Shown here: positions 11,975 to 23,640 of the stretch, piece by piece
Numbering within the stretch: position 1 is the stretch's first letter
How the letters are laid out: each line of letters opens with the position of its first letter
Source: Primulina eburnea
Lineage: Eukaryota; Streptophyta; Magnoliopsida; Lamiales; Gesneriaceae
Length of the DNA stretch: 64,000 nt
Assembly: GCF_022965805.1 (NCBI RefSeq)
Contig: NC_133101.1
Coordinates: forward strand, 50,858,342-50,922,341
Direction of reading: 5' to 3'
Position numbers and translations under genes: made by a program
The notes under the pieces: model-generated
Databases searched by the model: none
Seen by the model: only the letters and a program-made list of their open reading frames with translations
What the model was told of the DNA's origin: nothing

Positions 11975-14900
11975 GGAGAATTTTCATAGCCGGCAAAGCT
12001 ACCAAGGCCTTGATAGATTCAGGGGCCACTCACTCGTTCATTTCGGAGATCTTCGCAAACTTTCTGAAGATCAAGACCATTGGGCTAGACATAGCCTTTT
12101 CAGTAGTGTTTCCGTCAGGCGAGGAGATGGCAGCCACGAATGTTATCCGAGATATAGACCTTGAGCTGCACGATAAGCTTGTATATGCAGATCTGATTGT
12201 GCTACTGATGCCGGAATTTGACATCATCCTAGGGATGGACTGGCTACTGAAGAACAGAGTATTGATCGACTTCCAGCGGAGATCTGTTCTTGTCCGACCG
12301 CATGGAATGGAGCAGTTCTTATTTGAGCCGGACAGGTACTTTTCGTTACCGCGCATTATTCCATATGTTCAGGCTAGGAAGCTCATGCATAGAGGGTGTC
12401 GGGCATTTCTAGCGACCTTTTTATCTGTCCCCGAGGAACCCAGCCAGTCAGCCTCAGATGTTCCGATCGTCAGAGATTTCTTAGACGTTTTTCCCGAGGA
12501 CGTCTCTGGTATGCCACCTGAGAGAGAGGTGGAGTTTTCCAATGAGCTGATGCCAGGTACGGCTCCGATATCCAAAGTGCCGTACCGATTAGCGCCGACA
12601 GAGATGGCAGAGCTTAAGAAGCAGATTCAGGAACTTCTGGACAAGGAGTTCATTCGCCCGAGCTTTTCACCATGGGGCGCGCCAGTCTTGTTTGTTAAGA
12701 AGAAGGATGGTTCGATGAGGCTTTGCATTGACTATCGAGAGTTGAACAGGGTTACAGTTAAGAACAAATACCCACTGCCGAGGATTGAGGATCTGTTTGA
12801 CCAGTTGCAGGGAGCTTCGATTTTCTCCAAGAATGATCTGCGTTCTGGTTATCATCAGTTGAGAGTGAGAGATGCTGATGTCTCGAAGACAGCTTTCAGG
12901 ACTCGTTATGGTCACTACGAGTTCCTTGTGATGCCGTTCGGTCTGACGAATGCGCCAGCGATCTTCATGGATCTCATGAATCGCGTATTTCAGCCATACC
13001 TCGACCAGTTTGTGATAGTGTTCATAGATGACATTCTCGTCTACTCCAAGAGTCGGGAGGAGCACAGCAGGCATCTGACCACAGTGTTGCAGACATTGTA
13101 GAAACACAAATTATTCGTAAAGTTCAGTAAGTGCGAATTCTGGTTAGAGAAGGTGGCGTTCTTGGGCCACATTGTTTCTAGCAGTGGCATTGAGGTAGAC
13201 CCGGCGAAAGTCGCTGCAGTCAGAGATTGGGTTGTGTCTCAGAATGCATCCGAGATCCGCAGTTTCCTTGGGCTAGCAGGATATTACAGGAAATTCATTC
13301 AGGGATTCTCCTCCATTGTCGTTCCACTCACAGCACTGACAAAGAAGAATGTGAAGTTTGTGTGGAGCGAGGAGTGTCAGAAGAGCTTCGATACTTTGAA
13401 GCAAGCTCTTATCTCAGCACCCGTTTTGGCCGTACCGTCAGGATCCGGTGAGTTTGTCCTTTATACCGATGCTTCGAAGCTCGGTTTAGGTGCAGTTTTG
13501 ATGCAGCATGGGAGAGTGATAGCTTATGCTTCTCGACAGTTGAAAATCCATGAGAAGAACTACCCTACCCATGATCTGGAGTTAGCAGCCGTAGTTTTTG
13601 CTCTGAAGATTTGGAGGCACTATCTGTATGGAGAGAAATGCCAGATCTTTACCGACCACAAGAGCCTCAAGTATTTCTTTACGCAGAAGGAGCTGAACAT
13701 GCGTCAGAGGCGTTGGTTGGAGCTTGTGAAAGACTACGATTGTGACATTAGCTACCACCCGGGTAAAGCTAATGTAGTTGCATATGCTTTGAGCAGAAAA
13801 GTCGCAGTGATGGCTCATTTGACGATGCAGAAACCTCTTCAGATTGAGATGCAGAGGTTCGATCTTGAGACTTATCCTCGAGGTAGAGTTCCTCGTCTAT
13901 CTACCTTGACCATTCAGTCTTCTCTTTTGGACCGTATTCGCAGTGGTCAGGCCGCAGATGAGCAATTGGCAAGTGGAAGAAGAGAGATGAAGCCAAGGGC
14001 AGTGTCTTGTATACAGTCACCGACGGTATTGTGAGATACCGAGACAGGATGTGGGTTCCTAGCAGTGGTTCTATCCGAGCAGATATTCTATCAGAGGCCC
14101 ACATGTCCCCGTACTCTATTCACCCTGGGAGTACGAAGATGTACAAAGATCTGCAGCTATTGTATTGGTGGCCTGGTATGAAGAAGGACATCAGACGGTT
14201 TGTATCCGAGTGCCTGACTTGCCAGTTAGTGAAGGCCGAGCATCAGAGACCAGCAGGTTTGCTCAAGCCTCTCCCTATTCCCGAGTGGAAGTGGGAGAAC
14301 ATCACCATGGATTTTGTGACCGGTTTGCCGAAGTCAGCCAGAGGATCGAATGCCATCTGGGTGATTGTAGATCGTCTTACCAAATCAGCGCACTTCTTGC
14401 CTATTAAGACGACTTTCACCATGGTTCAGTATGCAGAGTTGTATAACCGGGAGATAGTCCGACTTCATGGTATTCCAGTTTCGATCATATCCGACAGAGA
14501 CCCTAGATTCACTTCCTCATTTTGGAAGAGTTTGCATTCGACTTTGGGTACTAAGTTGCTGTTTAGCACAGCTTTCCATCCGCAGACAGAAGGGCAGTCG
14601 GAGCGAGTTATTCAGATTTTGGAGGATCTTCTTCGCGCTTGCGTCATTTATTTCTCAGGGAGTTGGGATTCTAACCTGCCACTGGTAGAGTTCACCTATA
14701 ACAACAGTTTCCAGTCGTCTATAGGTATGGCTCCGTATTAAGCACTGTATGGCCGCAAGTGTAGATCTCCTGTTCATTGGGATGAAGTATGAGAGAGAGC
14801 AGAGTTGGGTCCAGAGATTGTTCAGCAGGCAGCAGAGGTAGTAGCCAAGATCCGTGATAGGATGAGGACTGCTCAGAGCCGACAGAAGAGTTATGCCGAT

Positions 14901-15353
14901 CAGCGGAGGAGAGACTTACAGTTTGCAGTGGGCGATCATGTCTACGTGAAAGTGGCACCTATGAAGGGTGTCATGAGATTTGGGAAGAAAGGGAAGCTCA
15001 GTCCGAGATTCATTGGACCGTTTGAGATCCTTGACAGAGTAGGGACGCTTGCTTATCGTGTGGCTCTTCCGCCGAATCTGGCCGGAGTACACAATGTCTT
15101 TCACGTCTCCATGCTAAGAAAGTACATGGCGAACCCTTCGCATGTGCTGAATTTTGAGCCGTTGCAGCTTACTCCGAACTTATCTTATGAGGAAAGACCA
15201 GTGCAGATCCTAGACCGGCAGGAGAAGAAACTTCGGAACAAGCTGGTTAAGCGAGTCAAAGTCAAATGGCTCAACCATTCAGAGGAGGAAGCTACATGGG
15301 AATCTGAGTCAGAGATGAGGGAGCATTACCCCGAGTTATTCGGTGAGTTCTAA
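11975..15353 (+). pseudogene. pol: Gypsy-1 pol: protease-RT-RNase H-integrase-chromodomain, broken
   Basis: Aspartic protease motif [12 protein letters not shown] (from 12010). Reverse transcriptase with [29 protein letters not shown] and the catalytic FIDDILVYS near 13020. RNase H with [13 protein letters not shown] (about 13462) and the TDHKSLKYF region. Integrase H2C2 zinc finger (H near 14100, CLTC near 14210), then DDE core residues in MDFVTGLP, SDRDPRF and GQSERV. The C-terminal tail has HNVFHVSMLRKYM and the chromodomain-like VKVKWLNHSEEEATWESE. Breaks are TAG at 13099-13101, a one-base loss near 13970 shifting frame 1 to frame 0, TAA at 14739-14741 and TGA at 14790-14792. Domain order and length are otherwise complete, so inactivation is recent, in line with the similar LTRs. 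Confidence 0.92.
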
Positions 15354-15375
15354 TTTCGAGGACGAAATTTCTTTT

Positions 15376-15388
15376 AAGGGGGGAAGGA
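15376..15388 (+). other. Gypsy-1 polypurine tract
   Basis: AAGGGGGGAAGGA ends one base before the 3' LTR and follows the conserved GAGGACGAAATTT motif. It primes plus-strand DNA synthesis. Confidence 0.88.
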
Positions 15389-15389
15389 T

Positions 15390-18300
15390 TGTAGAACCCG
15401 TAAATCAGTCTACGTATAAGACATGCATAATTCTAGATTTTTAAATTTAATTGACTTCATTGCATGATTATTTTAAATGCATTTCTTTGAAGTTAATTAT
15501 TTTATTATTTCAGTTCAGTAGTTTGATTTTTAGCATTTCAGTTATTTCAGCGAGGCCGGACCGGAGTTGGAGTTTTGAAATAAAATTTAAGATTTGAGAA
15601 ATATTTCCAGGATTTATTTTAGCTAGCAAGTAAGTTAATTTAAGTTAAAAAGAAGGTTTGAGGATTTAATTTAATTACTTGAGGTGATTAAGAAATAAGC
15701 TCATTTAAGTGGCATAATTAAGGGATTAATTCAATAAATTATTTAGGGGATTAGTGAGGCTTTTAAGAGTTATTAATTTAGTAAATATTTAGCATTATCC
15801 TAGTCTAGAAACAAGAGAGATTTCGGCCACCTTGGATGAGTAACCCATTTCCTTGCCAACTCACCCTTTGACCCATCCTTTGTTAAAGTTTAGCATGCAA
15901 ACCTTTCTAATTATTAACCATCCTTAATTAATTAATTCTTAACCAATATCCTAACCTATTATAGATGAGTATTCGGCCACTCCAATTCTAGAATCACCCA
16001 AAAATCATTTGCTAGCAAACAAGAATTCAAAATTCAAATTAGAAAAGATTTGGTCTTGATATCCTTCCTTATATCTTTCACCTACCCTCCTCACTCCCAT
16101 AACCATTTCTCCCCCTCTCCTTTTTCGAAATTCAGACTCATATTCAGTAGAAAATCGTGAGTTATAGCTAGGGAGAAAGGCAAGAAAAAAAAAATCGAGA
16201 GCTAGTGAGCAAACAAGAAAAGCGCTTCACTCCTCCGCGTCGCGTCGTCGTTGTTTCTTTTCGTTTCTATTGCAAACGAATCCAAGGCATGTATATACTT
16301 TTTCTAAACCTCAATCAAGTCATATTAGCAAGTATTTTTCAGTACATGATCAGATTTCATCATGCTAAAAACCGAAATTTTCAGTAGACACAAAACAAGA
16401 ATTCTGCACAGATTTTTCTATCGACTTCCATGCTTCACGATTGGTATGTTTTGTTTCGATTTCAGGGATGGATCGTTCCAGGGGCTCAAAGCTGATTATG
16501 GACATGTACTAAGACATGTTAGGGCCATGTTAGAACATTTGTTTCAGTCCCATGCTTGCTGGACAAACCGAATTGACAGCAAGTCCCATAGGTGCAGAAA
16601 ATGGTGTTCGAAATTTCAGTTTCTTGTCTTGAGGGTTTGATCTGATCTTGGCTGCCCTAAGGGCTCTTATCCATGGTGGGATCACTCCCCTAGCAAGTCT
16701 AAGACGTGACTAAGTCGCCCTTTTGGTGGCTTGGTCCATGGATCATCGGTTTTTATACAAAACTTTAGAACAGCCCCCTCTCCCCCTTCGGCTTTCTCAT
16801 TGTACAACACATGGATTTCGAATTGTGTGGTTTGATGTGGATCTTGGTTGGCCTATGGCCCTTAGCCACGGTTTATATCATGCCCCTAGATGTCTAGATC
16901 GTGCCTTGGTCAATCAAATGGCCACTGGAACGACACGGGACATCCATCGAAGTAACACACTACACACGTATACAAAAGCATTCTCGGTTGGAGTTTCGGT
17001 TTGTTTCTGGTATGGTTCGACTTGTGGCTGGCCAAAAGCCCTTAGCCATGGTTTGGATCATTCCTTAGGATGTTGGTAAGAGTCCCTGGTCGGTGGTGCA
17101 AGCCCCAATGGCCGGCGGACTCGAAAACGACGCAAGAAAAGCGCATGCACAGCTGCTGGAATTTGACAGCAAGTTGCTGCGTCGGTTCGGAGGTCCGTTC
17201 GAGTTCTTGGTCGGCTTTTAGCCTATGGCCTTGGACTGGACAGTGCCCCATTGAGTTAGGAAGGTCATGTTTTTGACCGTTCGTGATTCGGATCATTTTT
17301 GAGGTCGTACGAGAATTTACGGTGCGATGTGCCAAATTGACTCTCGAAAGAGCGTTTCATGTTTTGGCCTCCATTTCACCTAGATTTCGACCCTAATCAT
17401 TTTAGGTGCATTATTTCAGTATTTTTAGCGTATTTTAATCATGACTAAATGACGGTTCAGTGTTGGTTCGGGTTTGGTTCATAGTCATGATTAAATACGA
17501 AGTCATTAGGCGTCATAGTCGTATCTTTTGAACGTAAAATTCATAGTTGGTCAAGTTTGAGCATTTGCATGTTTTTCATTTCACAGTTAGGTTGCAGCGA
17601 GCCTGGGGACGATCCAATCCAATCCAGTTGGTAAAATTTCAGGACTTTTCATTATGCCAGTTAAATTATATTATGTGCATAAAAACAGAAAATGATATTT
17701 TTGAGATTTATGCGATATGGCTTGTGGTTCATTCACTATGTGGGAGTGATATTTTATACGGTCGCCAGTGATCGCTCAGTTCAGTTTGATACCATCCGGT
17801 CGCCAGTGATCGGTCAGATCAGTTTCAGTTTCAGCCTCCCCGGTAGCCAGTTACCGACCAGTTTCAGCTTAGTGCAGTGGCCACAGGCGTAAAACATAAT
17901 CTCAACAGAAAATTTTACCAGTTATTTCAGTACAGGCTCCAAGGAGCAAATATTTTTATTGTGATTATCAGTTCAGTTATGCACGTATTATAATTGCTCA
18001 GTACAGATTATTTTTCAGCATGCCTCATGACATGATATTTTATCCCATGGATATTTTACTTCAGATTTTACTCGTTACCTGCGATATATGCATGCTGAAT
18101 CTTTAGGCTCACTAGACTTGATTGTTGTAGGTACTGATGAGGCCAGGGCCGAGGGCGGGGACCAGTGAGCCAGCTTGGGTCGGCAGTAGTGGCACCCGAG
18201 GACCTCAGTGCATCAGTTGTTATTTTATTCCGCAAACATTTTATCAGTCGTTAAATATTTTTAAATTGTGATTTTTTTGGCAAACTTTATTTTCTTCCGC

Positions 18301-18426
18301 TGCGATATTTTAAACTTTGAACTGGATTTATCAGTTGATTTTATGAATGAGGCACTTCATTTATTTTAAAAAGAAAATTTTTAATTTTCCGCAAATTTTC
18401 AAGCAAGAAGTTTTAGGGCCTTTACA
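15390..18426 (+). repeat. Gypsy-1 3' LTR, 3037 bp
   Basis: Begins TGTAGAACCC and ends CCTTTACA. It is collinear with 7428-10462, with scattered substitutions and a few one-base indels. The target duplication TCTAT follows at 18427-18431. Confidence 0.92.
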
Positions 18427-18431
18427 TCTAT

Positions 18432-20492
18432 CGTTTTTAAAAGTGCGAATTTTTTTTTTTAGCCCTCGTTTTGGAAATAAATATTTAAATAAATCGCATG
18501 CATACAATCCTATATAAAAAATATCATTTAAAATTTTTCATAAGAAATTACCAATAATAATATAACGGAGTAAAAACGAGTAAAATCCTAACATCACACA
18601 ATAAAATAAAACAGCATATAAAATACTCTTATCCTCTCAATAACATGAAATGGTAAAATCATAAGAGTGTAGAAAAACATATGGTCCTCGGGTCATGTCG
18701 CCCACCAGGTCTGATGACTCAGAGTCCAACACCTCCAGTCTCCTCGACATCGAACTCACCTGCATCACACATACCTAATGAGTCTAAAGACTCAACACAC
18801 CCGTACCATAAATAACAAATACCTATACATAGCACACAGCAATGAAAAATACCATAATCAAAATATCTTTCATGAACTTTAAAAACTTAATGCAAATGTG
18901 TCATATGCAATCCTGACGTGTCAAAACAGTTCATCGTTAATCATCGTTCATCTTTCATCATTCATCGTTCATCATTCACTTTCATCATTTATCATTCATC
19001 ATTCATCATTTATCATTTATCATTTATCATTGGTGAATTCAGTTCATTAGAGGTGAATATCGTACATCATCATTTACGATGGATCCATCATATATAGAAC
19101 CGCGGTACCCGGCGGCTGTCGTACATCAGTGACAGGATCACCTATCCACTGTGCCTAGGCCTCATCATCAGCATTTACATATACGTCTTAAACATTTACA
19201 TATACTTCGATAGCCACAAATAATTCCCGTTATTCAAAATATTATCATTTTCATCACTTATAAAAATCATGCACCAGCTGCAAACCTGCGCAGCTCCCTC
19301 TTGTGCTCACGTGTGGGAGTCCTAGCTTGCTTGGACTCCTCCTAGCCTATGGTGTTTTAGTCCTAGCGTGGGTAGGACTCTACCTCTGACTCATACACCA
19401 GCCTGGCTAGGCCCTGGTCCCAGCCGAACACAACCAAGCCCTCAATCCCAGAAAGCCGAGCCACAAGTTCATCAACCAGAAATTTGGCTCCAACGTGTTC
19501 TCTTGTGATTGCTGTGTTTTGGGGGTGTGTATAGGACACGAAACTTGTGTAAAACCATACTTGATTATATCCTCATTCATGGCAGCCCCTTGCACTCAAA
19601 ATTTCAGGAAAAAAAGACGTGAATAATATTAAAAGAAATGCATGCCATGAACAAAACGGAAAATCGTCCATGCTCTCGGTTAGATCGAGAATAATTCATG
19701 CATTATTCACACACATCAGATATATATTACATGAATGATGCAGCAAAGGTGATACAAAGCATGCATGTTGATCTTTTATGCGAGAAGGTTGAAGAGAAGA
19801 GCAACGGAGAAACGTCGGTTGGATTAATTTACACGAATGATTGAAACCAAGACAACCAGCTGTATTTGAAGAGAAGAAATGCTGCTGAACCCACCTATAT
19901 AATGAAGGAGTAAGGTGTTGTCGGATGGTGGGAAGGGTAATTGGTGTAGGGTAGGTTTAGGTTTAATTTAATGGTGGTTTAGGTTAATTAAAATGCACTA
20001 ATGAGCCTTAGTTAAAAATAAAAAAGTTTTAAGTCCAATAAGCTTAAAATTAGGACCATTTAATCTAAACACAATCTCGACAAATATTTCGTTTTGGAAA
20101 TTATTTTAAAATACCAGCCGAACCCTAAAAAATTTACCTCGATTCGATAAAATTTACGTACCACTAAAAATTAAAATTCTGCGGATAAAATTACCCAATA
20201 AATCCCAATTCTTGAAAAAATACCTTTAAAACATCTAATATTAATTAATAAAAATTAATGGTGTAGTAAAAATAATTTTCTTGAAAATTCTCCGGTCCAG
20301 TCCCGTTCCTCGTTCGAGTGCGAAAATGCATCTAAAAACCCTAATGCATGAACTTTTAAAATTTCATGAAATAATTACTACTGTGTATTAATTATGCATA
20401 AAATTCATAAAAAATAATTAAACATATAATTTGAAATAAAATCCTAGATTGCATGCATTCAGGTTACGAGAATTAAATTTCTGGACCTTACA
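18432..20492 (-). mobile_element. Solo LTR (main part), inserted in chromovirus A pol
   Basis: Together with 7416-7427 this forms one LTR of about 2.07 kb (TGTAACG...GGACCTTACA on the plus strand), split by Gypsy-1. It is flanked by CATTG at 7411-7415 and 20493-20497. No internal region accompanies it, so it arose by LTR-LTR recombination. The GAGTC(TAAA)GACTC hairpin is at 18780-18793. A TCATTCATCATT-type microsatellite occupies about 18940-19030. Part of it (about 19738-20188) recurs inverted in Gypsy-2. The minus-strand LTR sense starts TGTAAGGTCC, like the LTRs at 4400-7116 and 48335. Confidence 0.82.
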
Positions 20493-20497
20493 CATTG

Positions 20498-21425
20498 TGA
20501 ACTCCCGCCAGATTCAACGGTAATGCAACTCTGTATGCGAGTGTCCCAACTCTCTCCAGTATCTCAAACGGCCCTTTGTATCTCGGACTAAGCTTCCCCT
20601 TCTTCCCAAATCTGATCACACCCTTCATCGATGTGACCTTCAAGAATACATAGTCTTCTAGGGCAAACTCAAGATCTCGGCGCCGCTGATCTGCGTAACT
20701 CTTCTACCGGCTCTGAGAGGTCTTCATCCTGCCTCAGATCTTGATCACTAACTCTGCAGTATGACTGACAATATCTGGCCCTCTCTCTGTCCTCTCTCCT
20801 ACCTAGTCCCAAGACACTGGAGACCTACACTTTCTCCCGTACAATGTCTCATATGGAGCCCTACCAATCGATGCCTGAAAGCTGTTGTTGTACGTGAACT
20901 CCAAAAGACGTAACTTCGTCTCCCAGATGCCCTGGAAGTCGATCATGCCAGCTGTAAGTAGATCCTCAGAAATTCAAATAACTCTCTGACTGTCCGTCAG
21001 TCTGAGAATGGAAAGCCGTACTGAATAGTAGCTTAGTACCCAACGCCTGGTGTAGACTCTTCTAGAATGCAGACATGAACCTCGGATCCATGTCTGACAC
21101 GATGGACACTGGAATCCCATGCAGTCTGACTATCTCTCTGATGTACAGCTCTGTGTTCTGAGTCATTGCGAAGGTCTTCTTGATCGGCAGAAAATGAGCT
21201 GACTTAGTGAGCCAATCGACAATCACCCATATGGAATTATATTTTCCAGTAGTCCTCGGAAGCCCTGTCACAAAGTCCATGGTAATGTTCTCCCACTTCC
21301 ACTCGAGAATAGGGAGTGTTCTAAGCTTCCCTGCTGGTCTCTGATGCTCTGCCATGACCTGCTGACATGTCAAACACTCGGAGACAAATTGCAGAATATC
21401 CCACTTCATGCCCGCCCACCAATAA
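20498..21425 (-). pseudogene. Chromovirus A integrase region, fragment
   Basis: On the minus strand, from right to left: HYWWAGMKWDI, the zinc-finger cysteines CLTC, then ITMDFVTGLP and SDMDPRF with the integrase aspartates, continuing with breaks to a VALPLNLAGVHNV-like block that stops at the solo LTR. The same frame resumes at 7410. The upstream (right) side is cut by Gypsy-2 at 21426. It is a non-functional relic of the oldest element in this cluster. Confidence 0.8.
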
Positions 21426-23021
21426 TGTAATGCCCGAGATTTATATCTTGTTAACCCGAGATGATTAATTTATGAATTGATATGATTATGAAGGACCATT
21501 TCGAGACACGAATTGAGATAGCATGTGATATCGTATGTGCGAGGACAGAAGGTCTCGCGCATGTGCACGACACGAGCCGCGCATATGCGTGAGAAGGGCA
21601 GAGAACCTAACGCATATGCGCGAAGAGAGTGCGCGCATATGCGCGAGCATGTTCAGGGGATAATTGATTTGCGAAAGATCCACCGGTCAGATTTGTTGGT
21701 TTGAGTTGTATATTGATACCGTATATTCGAATATACGATATAAATAATTTGATTTGCGAAAGATCCGTCTGCCCGATTTTGAATCCGAGTACATTACCAT
21801 ACTCCTCTCGACAAGAACTTCACACGGACGTAAGTTTTCTTATATTTTGATATGATTTGAAAATATGATGTTGAAGGAATCAGATATGATTGATATATGG
21901 TATTCTTGATATATTAAACATCGTATAATCGAAACCAGATCGAAGAACAGACATCGTATGAAATTGTTATGATTTTTCAGAGTTGATTTGATTGAGATTA
22001 TACAGATTTTGGTATCAGATCATGTTATTGATTGATTACGAGTTTTGTATTGGCATATACTGATTTTGTATTACCGGTATTTCGAGAAATTACCGTTATG
22101 CCGTCAGAATTTGATAAGATTGAGATGTTTTGGTTTGAGTTGTATATTGATACCATATATTAGAATATCATTGCCAGATTGAGTAATTGACAGCTTCAAA
22201 TTCAAGACTTCGACTTCGTCGGATCGACAGACGAAAGGAATAAATAAATGTTAACCGGGAGATACGACTCGAGTAAGATTCGACTTGAGTTTCCTTAAAC
22301 CACATACTTGTTTGTTATTTTTCTAATACCTTTGTATTATTTGATTGTATATGGTTATTCTATTGACTTATAGAATAGCAGAGAAAAGAAGATAGATTAC
22401 GAGAACGAGTCATTGGCAGAGGTTCCAAGTATTGGGCAGAGGTGCCTAGACATTGGATGTTTGGTTATATCGATGTTGCTTAGGAGTAGATCGAGTTCTA
22501 TTGCAGAGATTCGATATAATATACCAACGTCCGGGAACCGGGATCCCTAGACTAGACTAGATCAGAGTCGAGTCAGAGATATGAGTTTGATTTACAGTTT
22601 TATATCATGTCATGTTTCAGATTGATACTGTTATATGCTTTCTTATATGCTTTTATATGATATCATGTATACGTGGTTTATACTGAGAATATCATTCTCA
22701 CCGGAGTTATCCGGCTGTTGTTGTGTTGGTATGTGTGCATGACAACATGTGGGACAGGATCAGGTTCGAGAATAGGATGAGAGATCACAGTTTAGCGTGG
22801 AGATTCGGACCCAGAAGTAGAGTTGTTTTCATTACTAGATATGTAGAGAAAGAACAGTAGTTTGTTATGACATACTGTAGTACAAGACTTGTAATTTTAT
22901 TTTTAATGTTTATATTCACATTTACGTATTTTAAAAAAAAAATTAGACCCAGTTTATTTAATTGATCCAATTATTCCCAAGAACGATTAAGAAATGAATT
23001 AGTGTCTGTGTCCCTACTGCA
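21426..23021 (+). repeat. Gypsy-2 5' LTR, 1596 bp
   Basis: Starts TGTAATGCCCGAG and ends CCCTACTGCA directly before the PBS. It is much shorter than the other LTRs here and lacks their shared hairpin block. It contains a palindromic array at 21554-21647. Confidence 0.8.
21554..21647. repeat. Four CGCATATGCG-type palindromes in an LTR
   Basis: Imperfect copies of the self-complementary core CGCGCATATGCGCG occur at 21554-21570, 21577-21593, 21610-21625 and 21631-21647, spaced about 20-30 bp. The fourth is the cleanest palindrome. Function unknown. Confidence 0.75.
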
Positions 23022-23023
23022 GG

Positions 23024-23035
23024 TGGTATCAGAGC
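23024..23035 (+). other. Gypsy-2 primer binding site
   Basis: TGGTATCAGAGC begins 2 bp after the LTR end. It is the same initiator-tRNA type as in Gypsy-1. Confidence 0.88.
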
Positions 23036-23277
23036 AGTAGGTTCCTTAGATTGAGATAGAAGCTAGTGAGCGGGGTAGATTGAGTTTCTTTCCTTGCTTT
23101 TGAATGCTAGCATGTTTATTTTTTTGTTGATACATGTTTATATGATTATCTGATTTGATTGGAAGCATGTATTATTGCGAATAAATCAGAACCGATTCTT
23201 GATCAGAGGTAAGATGATCAGAAGGGGACTGAGACAGATTTGTCAAATGTGATTGCTAACACTTTTGATAATCAGAT

Positions 23278-23640
23278 ATGCCTCCTCGACGAATCCTAGA
23301 ACATGGAAGTACCTCTGCGAATCCGATGGATGTGACAGCAACACCGATGGAAACGCTATTGAAGAGGTTTCAGTCGTTTAAACCGCCGACTCTGAAGGCT
23401 ACTGAGACGTCAATTGATTGTGAGAGTTGGTTAGATGACATAGAAATGATGTTTGATTCATTGGATTACACTGATGAGCGCCGAGTTAGATTGATTGGGC
23501 ACCAGTTGCATGACGTTGCAAAGAATTGGTGGCTCACAACAATGAGGGCTTTGGAGCATCGAGGTACGACTATTACTTGGAATATCTTTAAGACTGAATT
23601 TTATCAATAATTTTTCCCAGTGTCGTACAGAAAGGAGCAG
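23278..23640 (+). pseudogene. Gypsy-2 gag, N-terminal part only
   Basis: Starts MPPRRILEHG and includes the capsid-like stretch around CESWLDDIEMMFDSLDYTDE and WWLTTMRALE. It is open for 110 codons to TAA at 23608-23610, then passes directly into sequence upstream of RT. The rest of gag, the zinc knuckle and the protease are missing, so an internal deletion of roughly 1 kb lies near 23640. It cannot make particles. Confidence 0.8.

Larger units (their letters stand above)
7428..18426 (+). mobile_element. Gypsy-1: full-length Tekay/Del-type chromovirus
   Basis: An 11.0-kb Ty3/gypsy element with both LTRs, primer binding site, gag, protease, RT, RNase H, integrase, chromodomain-like tail and polypurine tract, flanked by the exact 5-bp duplication TCTAT (7423-7427 and 18427-18431). 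LTRs of about 3 kb, iMet-type PBS, the pol order and the C-terminal chromodomain fit the Tekay/Del lineage. By eye the LTRs differ at about 45 of 3035 positions (about 1.5%), so insertion is fairly recent. pol carries three stops and one frameshift, so this copy cannot make a full polyprotein. It sits inside a solo LTR. Confidence 0.92.
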
